Below are positions 43,001 to 46,706 of a stretch of 64,000 nucleotides of DNA, in pieces. Each line of letters opens with the position of its first letter. The stretch's first letter is position 1. A program made the position numbers and the translations under genes. Under the pieces are notes generated by a model. It saw only the letters and a program-made list of their open reading frames with translations, was not told the DNA's origin and made no database searches. Location of the stretch: assembly GCA_030141605.1 (NCBI GenBank), contig JAQGDQ010000153.1:62001-126000 (forward strand), written 5' to 3'. The stretch comes from Tubiluchus corallicola (Eukaryota; Priapulida; Priapulimorpha; Priapulimorphida; Tubiluchidae).

Positions 43001-45099
43001 TATTTGGAATTTTGAAAAAGTTTAATTAGCCTACTAGAATTGTGCCTACTCATTCTACCTGCAGTAGTTAAGCAACCATGGTGATAAAAAGTGATTTGGT
43101 GGATGAGGTACGTTGGGGAATAATTTTTTTTAGTTGTGTCCCTTAACTATGCTTCTATTTTTGCTTTAAATACTGTAAATAATATTTCAAATTTGGAACT
43201 TAGAGCCTGAACCAGTTCCTTTTTGCAGAAGAACTAGAACTACTGCTTGAATTTTCAATAATAGACTGGGCTGTTTTTGAGTTTGGCACATTTGTTTTTC
43301 TAACATATAAACTGGATTATTATAAATTTTACAAGAGGTACTATATTTTCACATTTGTACAATAATGAGTTACGCCAAAAATTCTAAGCAATAGAACGAC
43401 AGGTTAAGCAAGTACCACAAGAATGAGTTTTGGCTAACGTAAATTTTTTAAATTTCGAGATTGCAAGATAAAAAAACGCAAGTGAAAACACTTGTATGCA
43501 ACTTGAATTGCACAATGTGTTGAAGTATCGCCATTTTTCAGTAGGGTTATTCCATGTCAAATGAATCAAGGTTTCAGTAGTGACCATCCCAGATTTGCTT
43601 CATACTTTTAAAATTACTTCTTCCATTATTATTAAAGAAAAATACGGAAAACTAGCTTAATATAATCAATACTTTTAAAGTTATAAAGTAACAAATGAAG
43701 AAAGATCGTTGACTTCTTGATGCCTTTCTTGCTTTAAAGAGTTCACCAAGTTTTTTTATCATATAATTGGTGTTAATCAATACACATAGCTAAAATAACT
43801 TACTTTTTATTTCACATCATCAAATATTTTTCGGCCAAAAACTTTTCTGGGAAACGAGTCTAACTCAGAGATCATTTATGTAGAGTAAGAAAAAAAGTGG
43901 ACCAACAGTTGAGTCTTGTGGAACACCATACTGTACATTTAGCAGTTCTGAGTTTTCATTAGTGACAGATGTATATTGTGTTCATTTGAGTTTATACGAT
44001 TGCAGTAATTGAAGAGGAAGACCTCTGATACTGTAGTGTTCAAGTTTGGCTAATAAGGCATCATGTTGTACAGTATCAAAGGCCTTCGTTAAGTTTAAAA
44101 ATATGAACGCAAGTGCATTTATTTTGATCCATATTAAGTCACAGATTATCTACAGCTTCAGCAATAGCTAAGGCTGTGTTGTATCTTTTACGAAACTGAA
44201 ATTTGGAGAGAATTTTGTTGTCATTCATAAATTTTATTAACCAGTTGTAAAGGAATTTTGCAAATATTTTGGAGATAGGTGATAGTAAAAATATTGGCCT
44301 ATAGTTAGTGGGGTTGTCAGGGGAATCACCTTTACAAATAGGAATGATTTTAGCTGCCTTTATACAATTGGGGAAGATGCCATCAATAATAACCTTATTA
44401 AACAAGTTAGTTAGAACAGGGGTAATAATGAGACTGATTAATTTGTAGAATGATGTAGGGATGTTTTCAAGTTCAGAGGCTTTACTGCAATTTAAATTAT
44501 TAAATGCTTTATTCACTTCAGCTTCAATGATGGGTGTTAAAAAGAAAGAATTTGGCGAAGCATATCCTAGAAAAGACTGATATGACACTTGTGTAGCAAA
44601 AAAATTGTTCATGACTCGACAGATATCAGTAATATCGCTTGAGAGGATGCCATCTTTGTATACTTTTTTCGATGTTATGCGTTGATGTGAGGCCCATTTT
44701 AGCAGACCTAAATGCACAACTTTACATTAACTTTGAAAAGTACTGCTCTTCTTCTCTGTTACTTTCAAGTTAGTTTTCCGTTTACGTTTGAATTTCGGAT
44801 CTTTTAATGATCTATAGCCAGATGGATTTTGATAACTGTGCAAGAAACCATACCTATTCAAAAATAGACACATTCGTTATCGGCTTTTTACCTTTGGTTC
44901 TATAATAAGGTAAGAAGTTGATAAAAAAATTCAACCGCTTAAAGTTTATGTGTGAGTAACTTACGGAATACAAGCAGAGCAACCTGTACTGTCGAGCTTA
45001 TTCAATATTATTTTAAATTTTGTATTGTAAACTATCATACCTGCTGTCAAAAGTTACAGGCAAACTCGGATCTTGCTCACTGTCACTTGTTGATTCCAT
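1828..45099 (-). CDS. CDK5RAP2: Giant centrosomin / CDK5RAP2 / myomegalin-family protein, 33 coding exons
   Basis: Seen: 33 minus-strand segments bounded by AG and GT sites join without a phase conflict into 15,432 nt (5,143 aa plus stop). Residues about 60-131 form the CM1 (Cnn_1N) motif with core ENFNLKLRIFF, including the Phe that corresponds to the gamma-tubulin-complex contact of human CDK5RAP2. The rest is mostly heptad-type coiled coil with Ser/Thr/Gln-rich linkers, ending in an acidic tail. Known: family members sit in the pericentriolar material or Golgi and recruit and activate gamma-tubulin ring complexes through CM1. Odd: the human paralogues are about 1,900 and 2,350 aa, so this protein is more than twice the usual length, and three exons (15, 20 and 23) encode roughly 73% of it. 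The start at 45099 is the first Met of the first exon. A pyrimidine-rich AG just upstream (about 45113) may be a 5'-UTR acceptor. Whether it is orthologous to CDK5RAP2, PDE4DIP or their common ancestor is not decided here. Confidence 0.85.
1929..3445. other. Intron 32 of the CDK5RAP2-like gene
   Basis: No exon is supported. Short plus-strand ORFs (for example 2319-2570) have no recognisable similarity. The stretch 2845-2900 (gctataacaag...catagcgag) is faintly like Tc1/mariner MITE interior sequence, but no ends are visible. Confidence 0.35.
3446..3494 (-). CDS. CDK5RAP2: CDK5RAP2-like exon 32 (residues 5095-5110)
   Basis: A 49-nt micro-exon (AHSKVKVGMEKAIVKQ) with a strong gtaagta donor. 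Its phase-1 end completes a Leu codon with exon 33. Confidence 0.78.
3993..4082 (-). CDS. CDK5RAP2: CDK5RAP2-like exon 31 (residues 5065-5094)
   Basis: Thirty codons of basic coil (LRKMMEKMNKRLQSRDALL). Phase 0 on both sides, with a tttcag acceptor and a gtaatt donor. Probably part of the C-terminal CM2-like region. Confidence 0.82.
4557..4718 (-). CDS. CDK5RAP2: CDK5RAP2-like exon 30 (residues 5011-5064)
   Basis: Encodes EYATLQAVLTSATQVHTYL and then RLIRLFWTSELP, a conserved-looking Phe-Trp segment. The donor is gtacag at 4556. Phase 0 on both sides. The frame would otherwise stop a few codons into the intron. Confidence 0.75.
5071..5237 (-). CDS. CDK5RAP2: CDK5RAP2-like exon 29 (residues 4955-5010)
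   Basis: Encodes VGRIDDYELLTREIAECKS and a following coil. An I/L-DDY helix of this kind occurs near the C-termini of family members, but I could not align it. Phase 1 in, phase 0 out. Confidence 0.8.
5238..6866. other. Intron 28 of the CDK5RAP2-like gene
   Basis: Holds the candidate TTAA-flanked element, with a GT-rich patch at about 5863-5925 inside it. The rest is featureless AT-rich sequence. Confidence 0.5.
5463..6077. mobile_element. Candidate piggyBac-like non-autonomous element in intron 28
   Basis: Both ends abut TTAA (5459-5462 and 6078-6081), the piggyBac target site. The inward termini are CTCTTTAACTATGG and, reversed, CCCTTTCACTACCT, an imperfect match whose right end has the family-typical CCCTTT start. 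A perfect 7-bp-arm hairpin (GGCGGCA-gac-TGCCGCC) sits at 5480-5496, just inside the left end. No transposase is left. The TIR is short, so chance is not excluded. Confidence 0.45.
6867..7021 (-). CDS. CDK5RAP2: CDK5RAP2-like exon 28 (residues 4903-4954)
   Basis: Encodes EMRLPNLHLQSLLDESDP and then a Ser-rich segment ending MSLDDVSRVYF. Phase 2 in, phase 1 out. Confidence 0.78.
7787..8193 (-). CDS. CDK5RAP2: CDK5RAP2-like exon 27 (residues 4768-4902)
   Basis: A polar, Ser/Arg/Asn-rich linker with a short coil at the start (RDRELASLQSMLV), an Asn run, and RSASLPRSSSGVGVG near the end. Likely disordered. Ends in phase 2 at a gtttgt donor, which is weaker than the others. Confidence 0.78.
8194..9174. 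other. Intron 26 of the CDK5RAP2-like gene
   Basis: AT-rich. I see no exon, repeat or element in it. Confidence 0.4.
9175..9362 (-). CDS. CDK5RAP2: CDK5RAP2-like exon 26 (residues 4705-4767)
   Basis: Encodes LLGEIRCLREQLEGSIENN and NTLRSVLQEQ, the second copy of the motif seen in exon 21. Phase 1 in, phase 0 out. Confidence 0.87.
10283..11085 (+). pseudogene. Non-LTR retrotransposon relic, reverse-transcriptase C-terminal part (intron 25)
   Basis: The stretch 10452-10907 encodes a C-terminal RT segment of the jockey/CR1/RTE kind: YLGLYIDANLTWKTHI, then YYALIYPYIQYCIISWG, then HDYNTRAA. Fragments continue in shifted frames upstream (DQWIQTNLLSVNY and KTKFMLFSP, about 10283-10440) and downstream (TIQQTGTKLWNTFSPEI up to the stop at 11085). 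At least two frameshifts and in-frame stops make it dead. It is 5'-truncated, missing the endonuclease and the RT catalytic core, and is antisense to the host gene. Sequence up to about 11910 may be its 3' UTR, since aataaag occurs near 11906. Confidence 0.8.
12291..12424 (-). CDS. CDK5RAP2: CDK5RAP2-like exon 25 (residues 4660-4704)
   Basis: Coil LQAELNEVKELTKSMKMEL followed by SMYEKLEK. Similar in pattern and phase to the end of exon 20, so the exon 20-21 and 25-26 pairs look duplicated. Phase 2 in, phase 1 out. Confidence 0.85.
12745..12792 (+). repeat. tRNA-derived SINE head (intron 24)
   Basis: Contains TGGCGCAGTGG, a perfect Pol III A-box (TGGCNNAGTGG), followed by TTAGCA and a decayed B-box (GGTTGAGC). 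No flanking duplication was found. The body after the head is not recognised. Confidence 0.55.
13392..13559 (-). CDS. CDK5RAP2: CDK5RAP2-like exon 24 (residues 4604-4659)
   Basis: Basic coiled coil (REKYKKLKDEFVSVRKRNK). Phase 2 on both sides. The frame continues into the intron without heptads. Confidence 0.82.
14100..14160 (+). repeat. Short tandem duplication
   Basis: The motif CAAAGTACACAACA occurs twice, about 28 bp apart, followed by similar short words. A local replication slip in intron 23. Confidence 0.6.
14437..16514 (-). CDS. CDK5RAP2: CDK5RAP2-like exon 23 (residues 3912-4603)
   Basis: A 2,078-nt exon of almost continuous coiled coil, broken by Ser-Pro linkers carrying repeated RPISPRKK / RPTSPGKK-type basic SP motifs and by a polar linker near residue 4420. 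The SP motifs look like proline-directed kinase sites (inference). Ends in phase 2 at a gtatga donor. Confidence 0.87.
16515..17244. other. Intron 22 of the CDK5RAP2-like gene
   Basis: AT-rich. Two short ORFs lack any recognisable similarity. No element seen. Confidence 0.4.
17245..17414 (-). CDS. CDK5RAP2: CDK5RAP2-like exon 22 (residues 3855-3911)
   Basis: A Ser/Val-rich start, then coil (LDILEQLKVESEARLADLE). Phase 1 in, phase 0 out. Confidence 0.8.
17736..17882 (-). CDS. CDK5RAP2: CDK5RAP2-like exon 21 (residues 3806-3854)
   Basis: Encodes LSEIRVLQHRLQESIANND followed by QLREQLEQQ. This pattern (LxEIRxLxxxLxxSIxxNxxLRxxLxxQ) is typical of CDK5RAP2 and myomegalin and recurs in exon 26. 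Phase 1 on both sides. Confidence 0.87.
18211..19520 (-). CDS. CDK5RAP2: CDK5RAP2-like exon 20 (residues 3369-3805)
   Basis: Opens with a short coil (LLSRQSQMISKLQDILKQ), then about 330 residues of Ser/Pro/Asp-rich sequence, probably disordered. It closes with the coil LKKKLKEAELMNKSLRVEL, which resembles the end of exon 25. Ends in phase 1. Confidence 0.85.
19804..19938 (-). CDS. CDK5RAP2: CDK5RAP2-like exon 19 (residues 3324-3368)
   Basis: Coiled coil (QLTLKLQELLNENQQQ). Phase 2 on both sides. Confidence 0.8.
20420..20534 (-). CDS. CDK5RAP2: CDK5RAP2-like exon 18 (residues 3286-3323)
   Basis: Ser/Arg-rich linker with an Ala-Asp triple repeat (ADADAD) and SRRSPKGRER at its end. Probably disordered and phosphorylatable. 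Phase 1 in, phase 2 out. Confidence 0.75.
20862..21034 (-). CDS. CDK5RAP2: CDK5RAP2-like exon 17 (residues 3228-3285)
   Basis: Amphipathic helix LTEQLQELGEFLEELL, followed by EALQELRSRVYNSINASQQ. It resembles helices before the central family coil, but I could not align it. Phase 2 in, phase 1 out. Confidence 0.8.
21181..21253. mobile_element. One end of a hAT-type MITE (intron 16)
   Basis: Read on the minus strand, CTAGTGATGGGCGATTAAT is followed by AT-rich repeats of the ATTAATCGA kind. This is the usual look of hAT MITE termini with a GATGGGCGATTAA start. The opposite end and the target duplication were not found, so it is a fragment or decayed. Confidence 0.4.
21299..21318. repeat. (GTTAAA)3 tandem repeat
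   Basis: Three consecutive hexamers in intron 16. A second short tandem repeat (ggaaat)n lies at about 21618-21643. Confidence 0.8.
21782..21903 (-). CDS. CDK5RAP2: CDK5RAP2-like exon 16 (residues 3188-3227)
   Basis: Begins LVSAGGKSQHDFEMLQIEI and continues as coil with Trp/Met/Cys. Phase 0 in, phase 2 out, with a gtatgt donor. Confidence 0.8.
21904..22883. other. Intron 15 of the CDK5RAP2-like gene
   Basis: Follows the giant exon. The open frame of exon 15 reads into it as far as 22767 but without coiled-coil periodicity. Otherwise AT-rich and featureless. Confidence 0.45.
22884..30708 (-). CDS. CDK5RAP2: CDK5RAP2-like exon 15, giant 7.8-kb exon (residues 579-3187)
   Basis: A single open stretch of 2,608 codons. 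Seen: alternating coiled coil and Ser/Thr-rich linkers, many degenerate units of the form ELxxExxxLRxxLxxSL (five in a row at about 27870-28275), and polar low-complexity linkers in the last third. The open frame runs on to 22767, but a ctg|gtaaat-type donor at 22883 gives phase 0 and joins exon 16. The antisense ORFs in this block are shadows. I recognise no enzymatic domain. Known: vertebrate family members have no exon of comparable size that I recall. Inference: this is a lineage-specific expansion of the central coil. Confidence 0.9.
31009..31044. repeat. (TA)n microsatellite
   Basis: About 18 TA units in intron 14, about 20 bp from the exon 14 donor. Likely length-polymorphic. Confidence 0.95.
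31065..31245 (-). CDS. CDK5RAP2: CDK5RAP2-like exon 14 (residues 519-578)
   Basis: Arg/Ser-rich then acidic linker (ETRRSRSSSRTD, ATSEDDGESD), likely disordered. The donor lies about 20 bp from a (TA)n tract in the following intron. Confidence 0.78.
31524..31676 (-). CDS. CDK5RAP2: CDK5RAP2-like exon 13 (residues 468-518)
   Basis: Strong coiled coil (VQLLEEKVHKLQHALEDAQ) followed by a Lys-rich end. Phase 1 on both sides. Confidence 0.82.
32178..32266 (-). CDS. CDK5RAP2: CDK5RAP2-like exon 12 (residues 438-467)
   Basis: Ser- and acid-rich linker (DMEVEALPSPSAESS) without heptads. Phase 2 in, phase 1 out. Confidence 0.72.
32540..32640 (-). CDS. CDK5RAP2: CDK5RAP2-like exon 11 (residues 405-437)
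   Basis: Encodes HLRLLVGKFGDSSSDKG and then a polar stretch. The acceptor AG is at 32641-32642, and the phase-2 donor matches exon 12. Confidence 0.75.
32901..32993 (-). CDS. CDK5RAP2: CDK5RAP2-like exon 10 (residues 374-404)
   Basis: Thirty-one codons of coil (LDDREQRICALEVQLQQLQ) between a tttag acceptor and a gtaatt donor. Phase 0 on both sides. Confidence 0.78.
33431..33471. repeat. 20-bp direct duplication
   Basis: CAAACCGTTAGTAAACTCC is followed at once by CAAACCGTTAGTGAACTCC. A tandem pair with one mismatch, in intron 9. Confidence 0.7.
33969..34127 (-). CDS. CDK5RAP2: CDK5RAP2-like exon 9 (residues 321-373)
   Basis: Coiled coil (ELQEVLSERDKTYKQLQNK). Ends in phase 0 before a gtaagc donor. 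The open frame continues into the intron but loses the heptad pattern there, which supports the splice. Confidence 0.82.
34623..34690 (+). repeat. tRNA-Ile-derived SINE head or tRNA pseudogene (intron 8)
   Basis: The 5' half GGCCAGTTAGTTCAGTTGAT, then TAGAGTGTGGTGCTAAT, matches eukaryotic tRNA-Ile(AAU) apart from a few C-to-T and G-to-A changes of the kind left by CpG decay. It includes the A-box and the AAT anticodon loop. The 3' half is diverged: no clean TPsiC arm and no acceptor pairing. It cannot be a functional tRNA. A second tRNA-like word (GATTCAAATCC) lies at about 34795. Confidence 0.6.
35095..35427 (-). CDS. CDK5RAP2: CDK5RAP2-like exon 8 (residues 210-320)
   Basis: A short Ser/Asp-rich start, then a long coil with repeated DKDKALEEM / EKDEAIEGL / QRDDALHKL units. 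This type of segment also follows CM1 in vertebrate CDK5RAP2. Phase 0 on both sides. Confidence 0.83.
35737..35774. repeat. (TA)n(TG)n(TA)n compound microsatellite
   Basis: TA units flank a (TG)n core in intron 7, making a near-palindromic purine-pyrimidine tract. A short CA-rich patch lies nearby at 35599-35620. Confidence 0.9.
36198..36305 (-). CDS. CDK5RAP2: CDK5RAP2-like exon 7 (residues 174-209)
   Basis: Thirty-six codons of coiled coil rich in Leu, Lys and Glu (REELRLLKCENQKLEKQLE). Phase 0 on both sides, so skipping it would keep the frame. Confidence 0.82.
36306..37296. other. Intron 6 of the CDK5RAP2-like gene
   Basis: A plus-strand open frame at 37004-37396 is mainly intronic, overlaps exon 6 antisense and shows no known motif, so I do not call it a gene. 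A CAGGG...CCCTG pair (36488, 36656) has no matching target duplication. Confidence 0.4.
37297..37420 (-). CDS. CDK5RAP2: CDK5RAP2-like exon 6 (residues 132-173)
   Basis: Continuous coiled-coil heptads (for example ALESLENQHKDSVAKLQEQ). Phase 2 in, phase 0 out. This is an extension of the N-terminal coil. Confidence 0.82.
38301..38377 (-). CDS. CDK5RAP2: CDK5RAP2-like exon 5, end of CM1 (residues 107-131)
   Basis: Encodes NIDLNIQVESLKESLDEK, matching the family pattern NIELKVEVESLKREL that follows the CM1 core. Ends in phase 2 at a gtgagt donor. Confidence 0.9.
38922..39032 (-). CDS. CDK5RAP2: CDK5RAP2-like exon 4, CM1 core (residues 70-106)
   Basis: Thirty-seven codons hold the family signature HENFNLKLRIFFMEKQM. 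This is the diagnostic Cnn_1N segment, conserved from fly centrosomin to human CDK5RAP2 and myomegalin, and it contacts gamma-tubulin complexes. All signature positions that I know to be critical are present. Confidence 0.93.
39560..39627 (-). CDS. CDK5RAP2: CDK5RAP2-like exon 3, start of CM1 (residues 47-69)
   Basis: Encodes a Pro-rich linker and then PRTMKEYEQ, which corresponds to the first helix turn of the CM1 motif (MKDFENQ-type in vertebrates). It ends in phase 0 and joins exon 4 in the middle of the motif. Confidence 0.85.
39628..41396. other. Intron 2 of the CDK5RAP2-like gene
   Basis: AT-rich with a short (TG)n tract at about 40587-40600 and a repeated AAGTACATGTTGCT at about 41178-41231 (the two copies about 40 bp apart). 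No exon or element recognised. Confidence 0.4.
41397..41476 (-). CDS. CDK5RAP2: CDK5RAP2-like exon 2 (residues 20-46)
   Basis: Encodes a Ser/Thr/Asp-rich stretch (VFGEITLSTEEDSD). The phases match exons 1 and 3, with an AG acceptor and a gtaag donor. The segment is low in hydrophobics and probably disordered ahead of CM1. Confidence 0.75.
41769..41826 (+). repeat. Possible tRNA-derived SINE remnant (intron 1)
   Basis: CTGGTGGTTAAAA followed about 40 bp later by AAGGTTCAACATTGC resembles an A-box and B-box at the usual spacing. Both are degenerate. Weak call. Confidence 0.25.
42167..42232. repeat. 42-bp partial tandem duplication
   Basis: GTACAACTACTAATGAATGC occurs twice with a 42-bp period, and the second copy is cut short. 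In intron 1 of the CDK5RAP2-like gene. Confidence 0.85.
42782..42944. mobile_element. Tc1/mariner-type MITE, 163 bp (intron 1)
   Basis: Ends CAGTCAAACCTCTTTATA and, reversed, CAGTCAAACCTCGTTATA match at 17 of 18 positions and are flanked by TA on both sides (42780-42781 and 42945-42946), the mariner-superfamily target site. There is no coding capacity. The CAGTCAAACCTC terminus is common among Tc1/mariner MITEs. Confidence 0.85.
43845..44717 (-). pseudogene. Non-LTR retrotransposon relic, reverse-transcriptase N-terminal and core part (intron 1)
   Basis: Minus-strand reading gives KIIPICKGDSPDNPTNYRPI and LLSPISKIFAKFLYNWLI, the classic LINE RT boxes. Box A follows as YFLNLTKAFDTVQHD, in which the first catalytic Asp position is Asn. 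Then come YGVPQDSTVGPL and a broken LYINDL. An in-frame TGA and at least one frameshift are present. It is sense to the host gene and lies in its largest intron. The endonuclease and the YADD region were not found. Confidence 0.85.
45041..45099 (-). CDS. CDK5RAP2: CDK5RAP2-like exon 1 (residues 1-19)
   Basis: Starts at Met and encodes an acidic Ser-rich leader (MESTSDSEQDPSLPVTFDS). It ends in phase 2 before a gtatgatag donor. The alternative is that an earlier start lies on an upstream exon, because an acceptor-like site is present 13 nt before the ATG. Confidence 0.65.
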
Positions 45100-45699
45100 T
45101 TGTACGTTGAGTCTGATATAAAAAAAACAGTGATCATGAAATCAAAACAAGGAACAATCACAGAAAAACGACAGGATCCAAACTTTCCGCCATTCTTGTT
45201 TTGCAAATTCATAATTTGCTTAAAGCGCCACCTACAGGTGGCTGCGTCAACTATTTTGGAATTAATATCGCTGGGCCGTTCGATTTTTACAACATGAGAC
45301 AATCGAATGCCAATTGCCAAGAAAATTTCATGGTCAATGTAATCCACTCGTGTAATCGAGTTAAGTTCCTCTCCCGAGAAGTGAAAAGAGAAATCACTTT
45401 GAATTTCAAGCTCTTACTGTGTTTCATAAGTTTCTTATTGTATAAACTATGATTATGACTTTCTAAAGCAATATCTCTTGTTAGAATTGGTTTACACCAC
45501 CAATGCAGATGCATAGTTTACATACAATAAGAGACATCAGATTAGATTTTTGGGTTACTCACTTGTGATGTGCCTTATAAATAGGTGTTCTTCACTGTGA
45601 AGCGAGTCTCATTCTCGATTTGTTGATAAATTCTTTATTGCCAGTAATATACATGTAATTGACAAATTAATAACCAATTGAATGCAATTTCGATATTTT

Positions 45700-46560
45700 G
45701 AAATTAAACCCAATTTATTCAATCATCATCAGAAAGTCATTCCACGAGACCATTCTTCTTTCATTTTCATAAAGACAGCACTGCAAAAATTATATGTTCT
45801 AAACTTTCTGTCTCTGAACCACATTTGCACTTCCTATCAATCTCACAATTTTATCCTCCTTATACAAGGGATTGCCATTTACCTTCAGTACATCAATCCC
45901 TGCTTTTACCAACAGTACTGAATCATACACGTGACCCATCCAGGTTTCATAATAGGGTGTTGATTTATCACCTTTGTACCTAACTGCAGTAGAGCATTAA
46001 ATTCTGACAACCTGTTTTGCCATAATTGTAAACCCTTTTCTCTCAACATGTGTTCAATCAAATTATCCTAGCCTTTTTTAGAAAATTTATATAAGTTATT
46101 CTGTCCAATACATCCTATGGATAAATCCGCCCAATGTTACACTGATACATCGGATTTGTCTGCCATTGTGCAGACGCAGTTAGATCCAATTCTATAGGCT
46201 AGTGCAAATAAAATTTTAAACAGTATTTCAAACATCCCTTGGCCTCTCGAGATCTTTCCTCAAAAGATGAAGAACCAATCTCACTTTTTACCGCAGCTCC
46301 ACAGTAATTATTAGTTTTCCAGACCCATCTTGCAAATGAATCCTATAAACTACCATAGAAGCCTACTTCTTTTTGGTATAAGATCCTATCAACACAACCA
46401 AACGTATTCTTAGGGACAATCACTTCTTTCCAGTTTCTACCACGCCCACCAGATTCTTCCAAATTCCCGAAGTTCCCTTCTAGCATGTGAGTACTGAGTA
46501 GTGAGTACGTATGGCAGCTTATGACTTTGGAGCATGGGACCTTGTCATACAAAAGAATAT
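45700..46560 (-). pseudogene. Non-LTR retrotransposon relic, C-terminal part, in the divergent promoter
   Basis: Minus-strand frames give FARWVWKTNNYCGAAVKSEI, then LREKGLQLWQNRLSEF, then RKCKCGSETESLEHIIFA followed by LYENERR in a shifted frame. These match the order of LINE RT C-terminal motifs: the Elongation-like EIG/ELG box and a C-x-C...E-x-x-x-EH zinc knuckle. Stops and frameshifts are frequent. Class (CR1-like or other) undecided. Confidence 0.55.
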
Positions 46561-46647
46561 TACGCGTATGACACCGAACGAATATTTGAAGGTTTCGGAT
46601 ATTGTTTTTTTTTCATAAATTGTAGAAAAATCCGAGGAAAATTTTGA

Positions 46648-46668
46648 ATGGCCTGCATCATTGTTTGA
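46648..46668 (+). promoter_or_regulatory. Upstream ORF (6 codons) in the MRG15 leader
   Basis: An ATG at 46648 opens MACIIV-stop, ending 7 nt before the MRG15 start. If it is in the mRNA it could reduce initiation at the main start. It would be removed if the TTTAG at 46669-46673 serves as a 5'-UTR splice acceptor. Confidence 0.4.
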
Positions 46669-46675
46669 TTTAGAA

Positions 46676-46706
46676 ATGCCTCCAAAAACAGCTAAATTTC
46701 AGCCAG
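46676..46706 (+). CDS. MORF4L1: MRG15 exon 1 (residues 1-10)
   Basis: MPPKTAKFQP, then a phase-1 G before gtatat. Matches the family start MAPK...KFQ-G. Its 31 nt sit between two retrotransposon relics. Confidence 0.88.

Larger units (their letters stand above)
45100..46675. promoter_or_regulatory. Divergent promoter interval between the CDK5RAP2-like gene and MRG15
   Basis: Start codons of the two genes face away from each other about 1.58 kb apart, so both promoters should lie here. A palindrome with E-box words (GCCACCTACAGGTGGC) is at about 45227-45242. I see no convincing TATA box or CpG island. Much of the right half is a retrotransposon relic, which leaves about 45100-45700 and 46560-46675 as likely native promoter sequence. 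Confidence 0.45.

Noticed and set aside
43078-43107. ATG-led segment MVIKSDLVDE before a gtacgt donor, considered as MRG15 exon 1
   Set aside because: The segment at 46676-46706 gives the family N-terminus and the needed phase 1. This one does not, and it lies inside the minus-strand gene.
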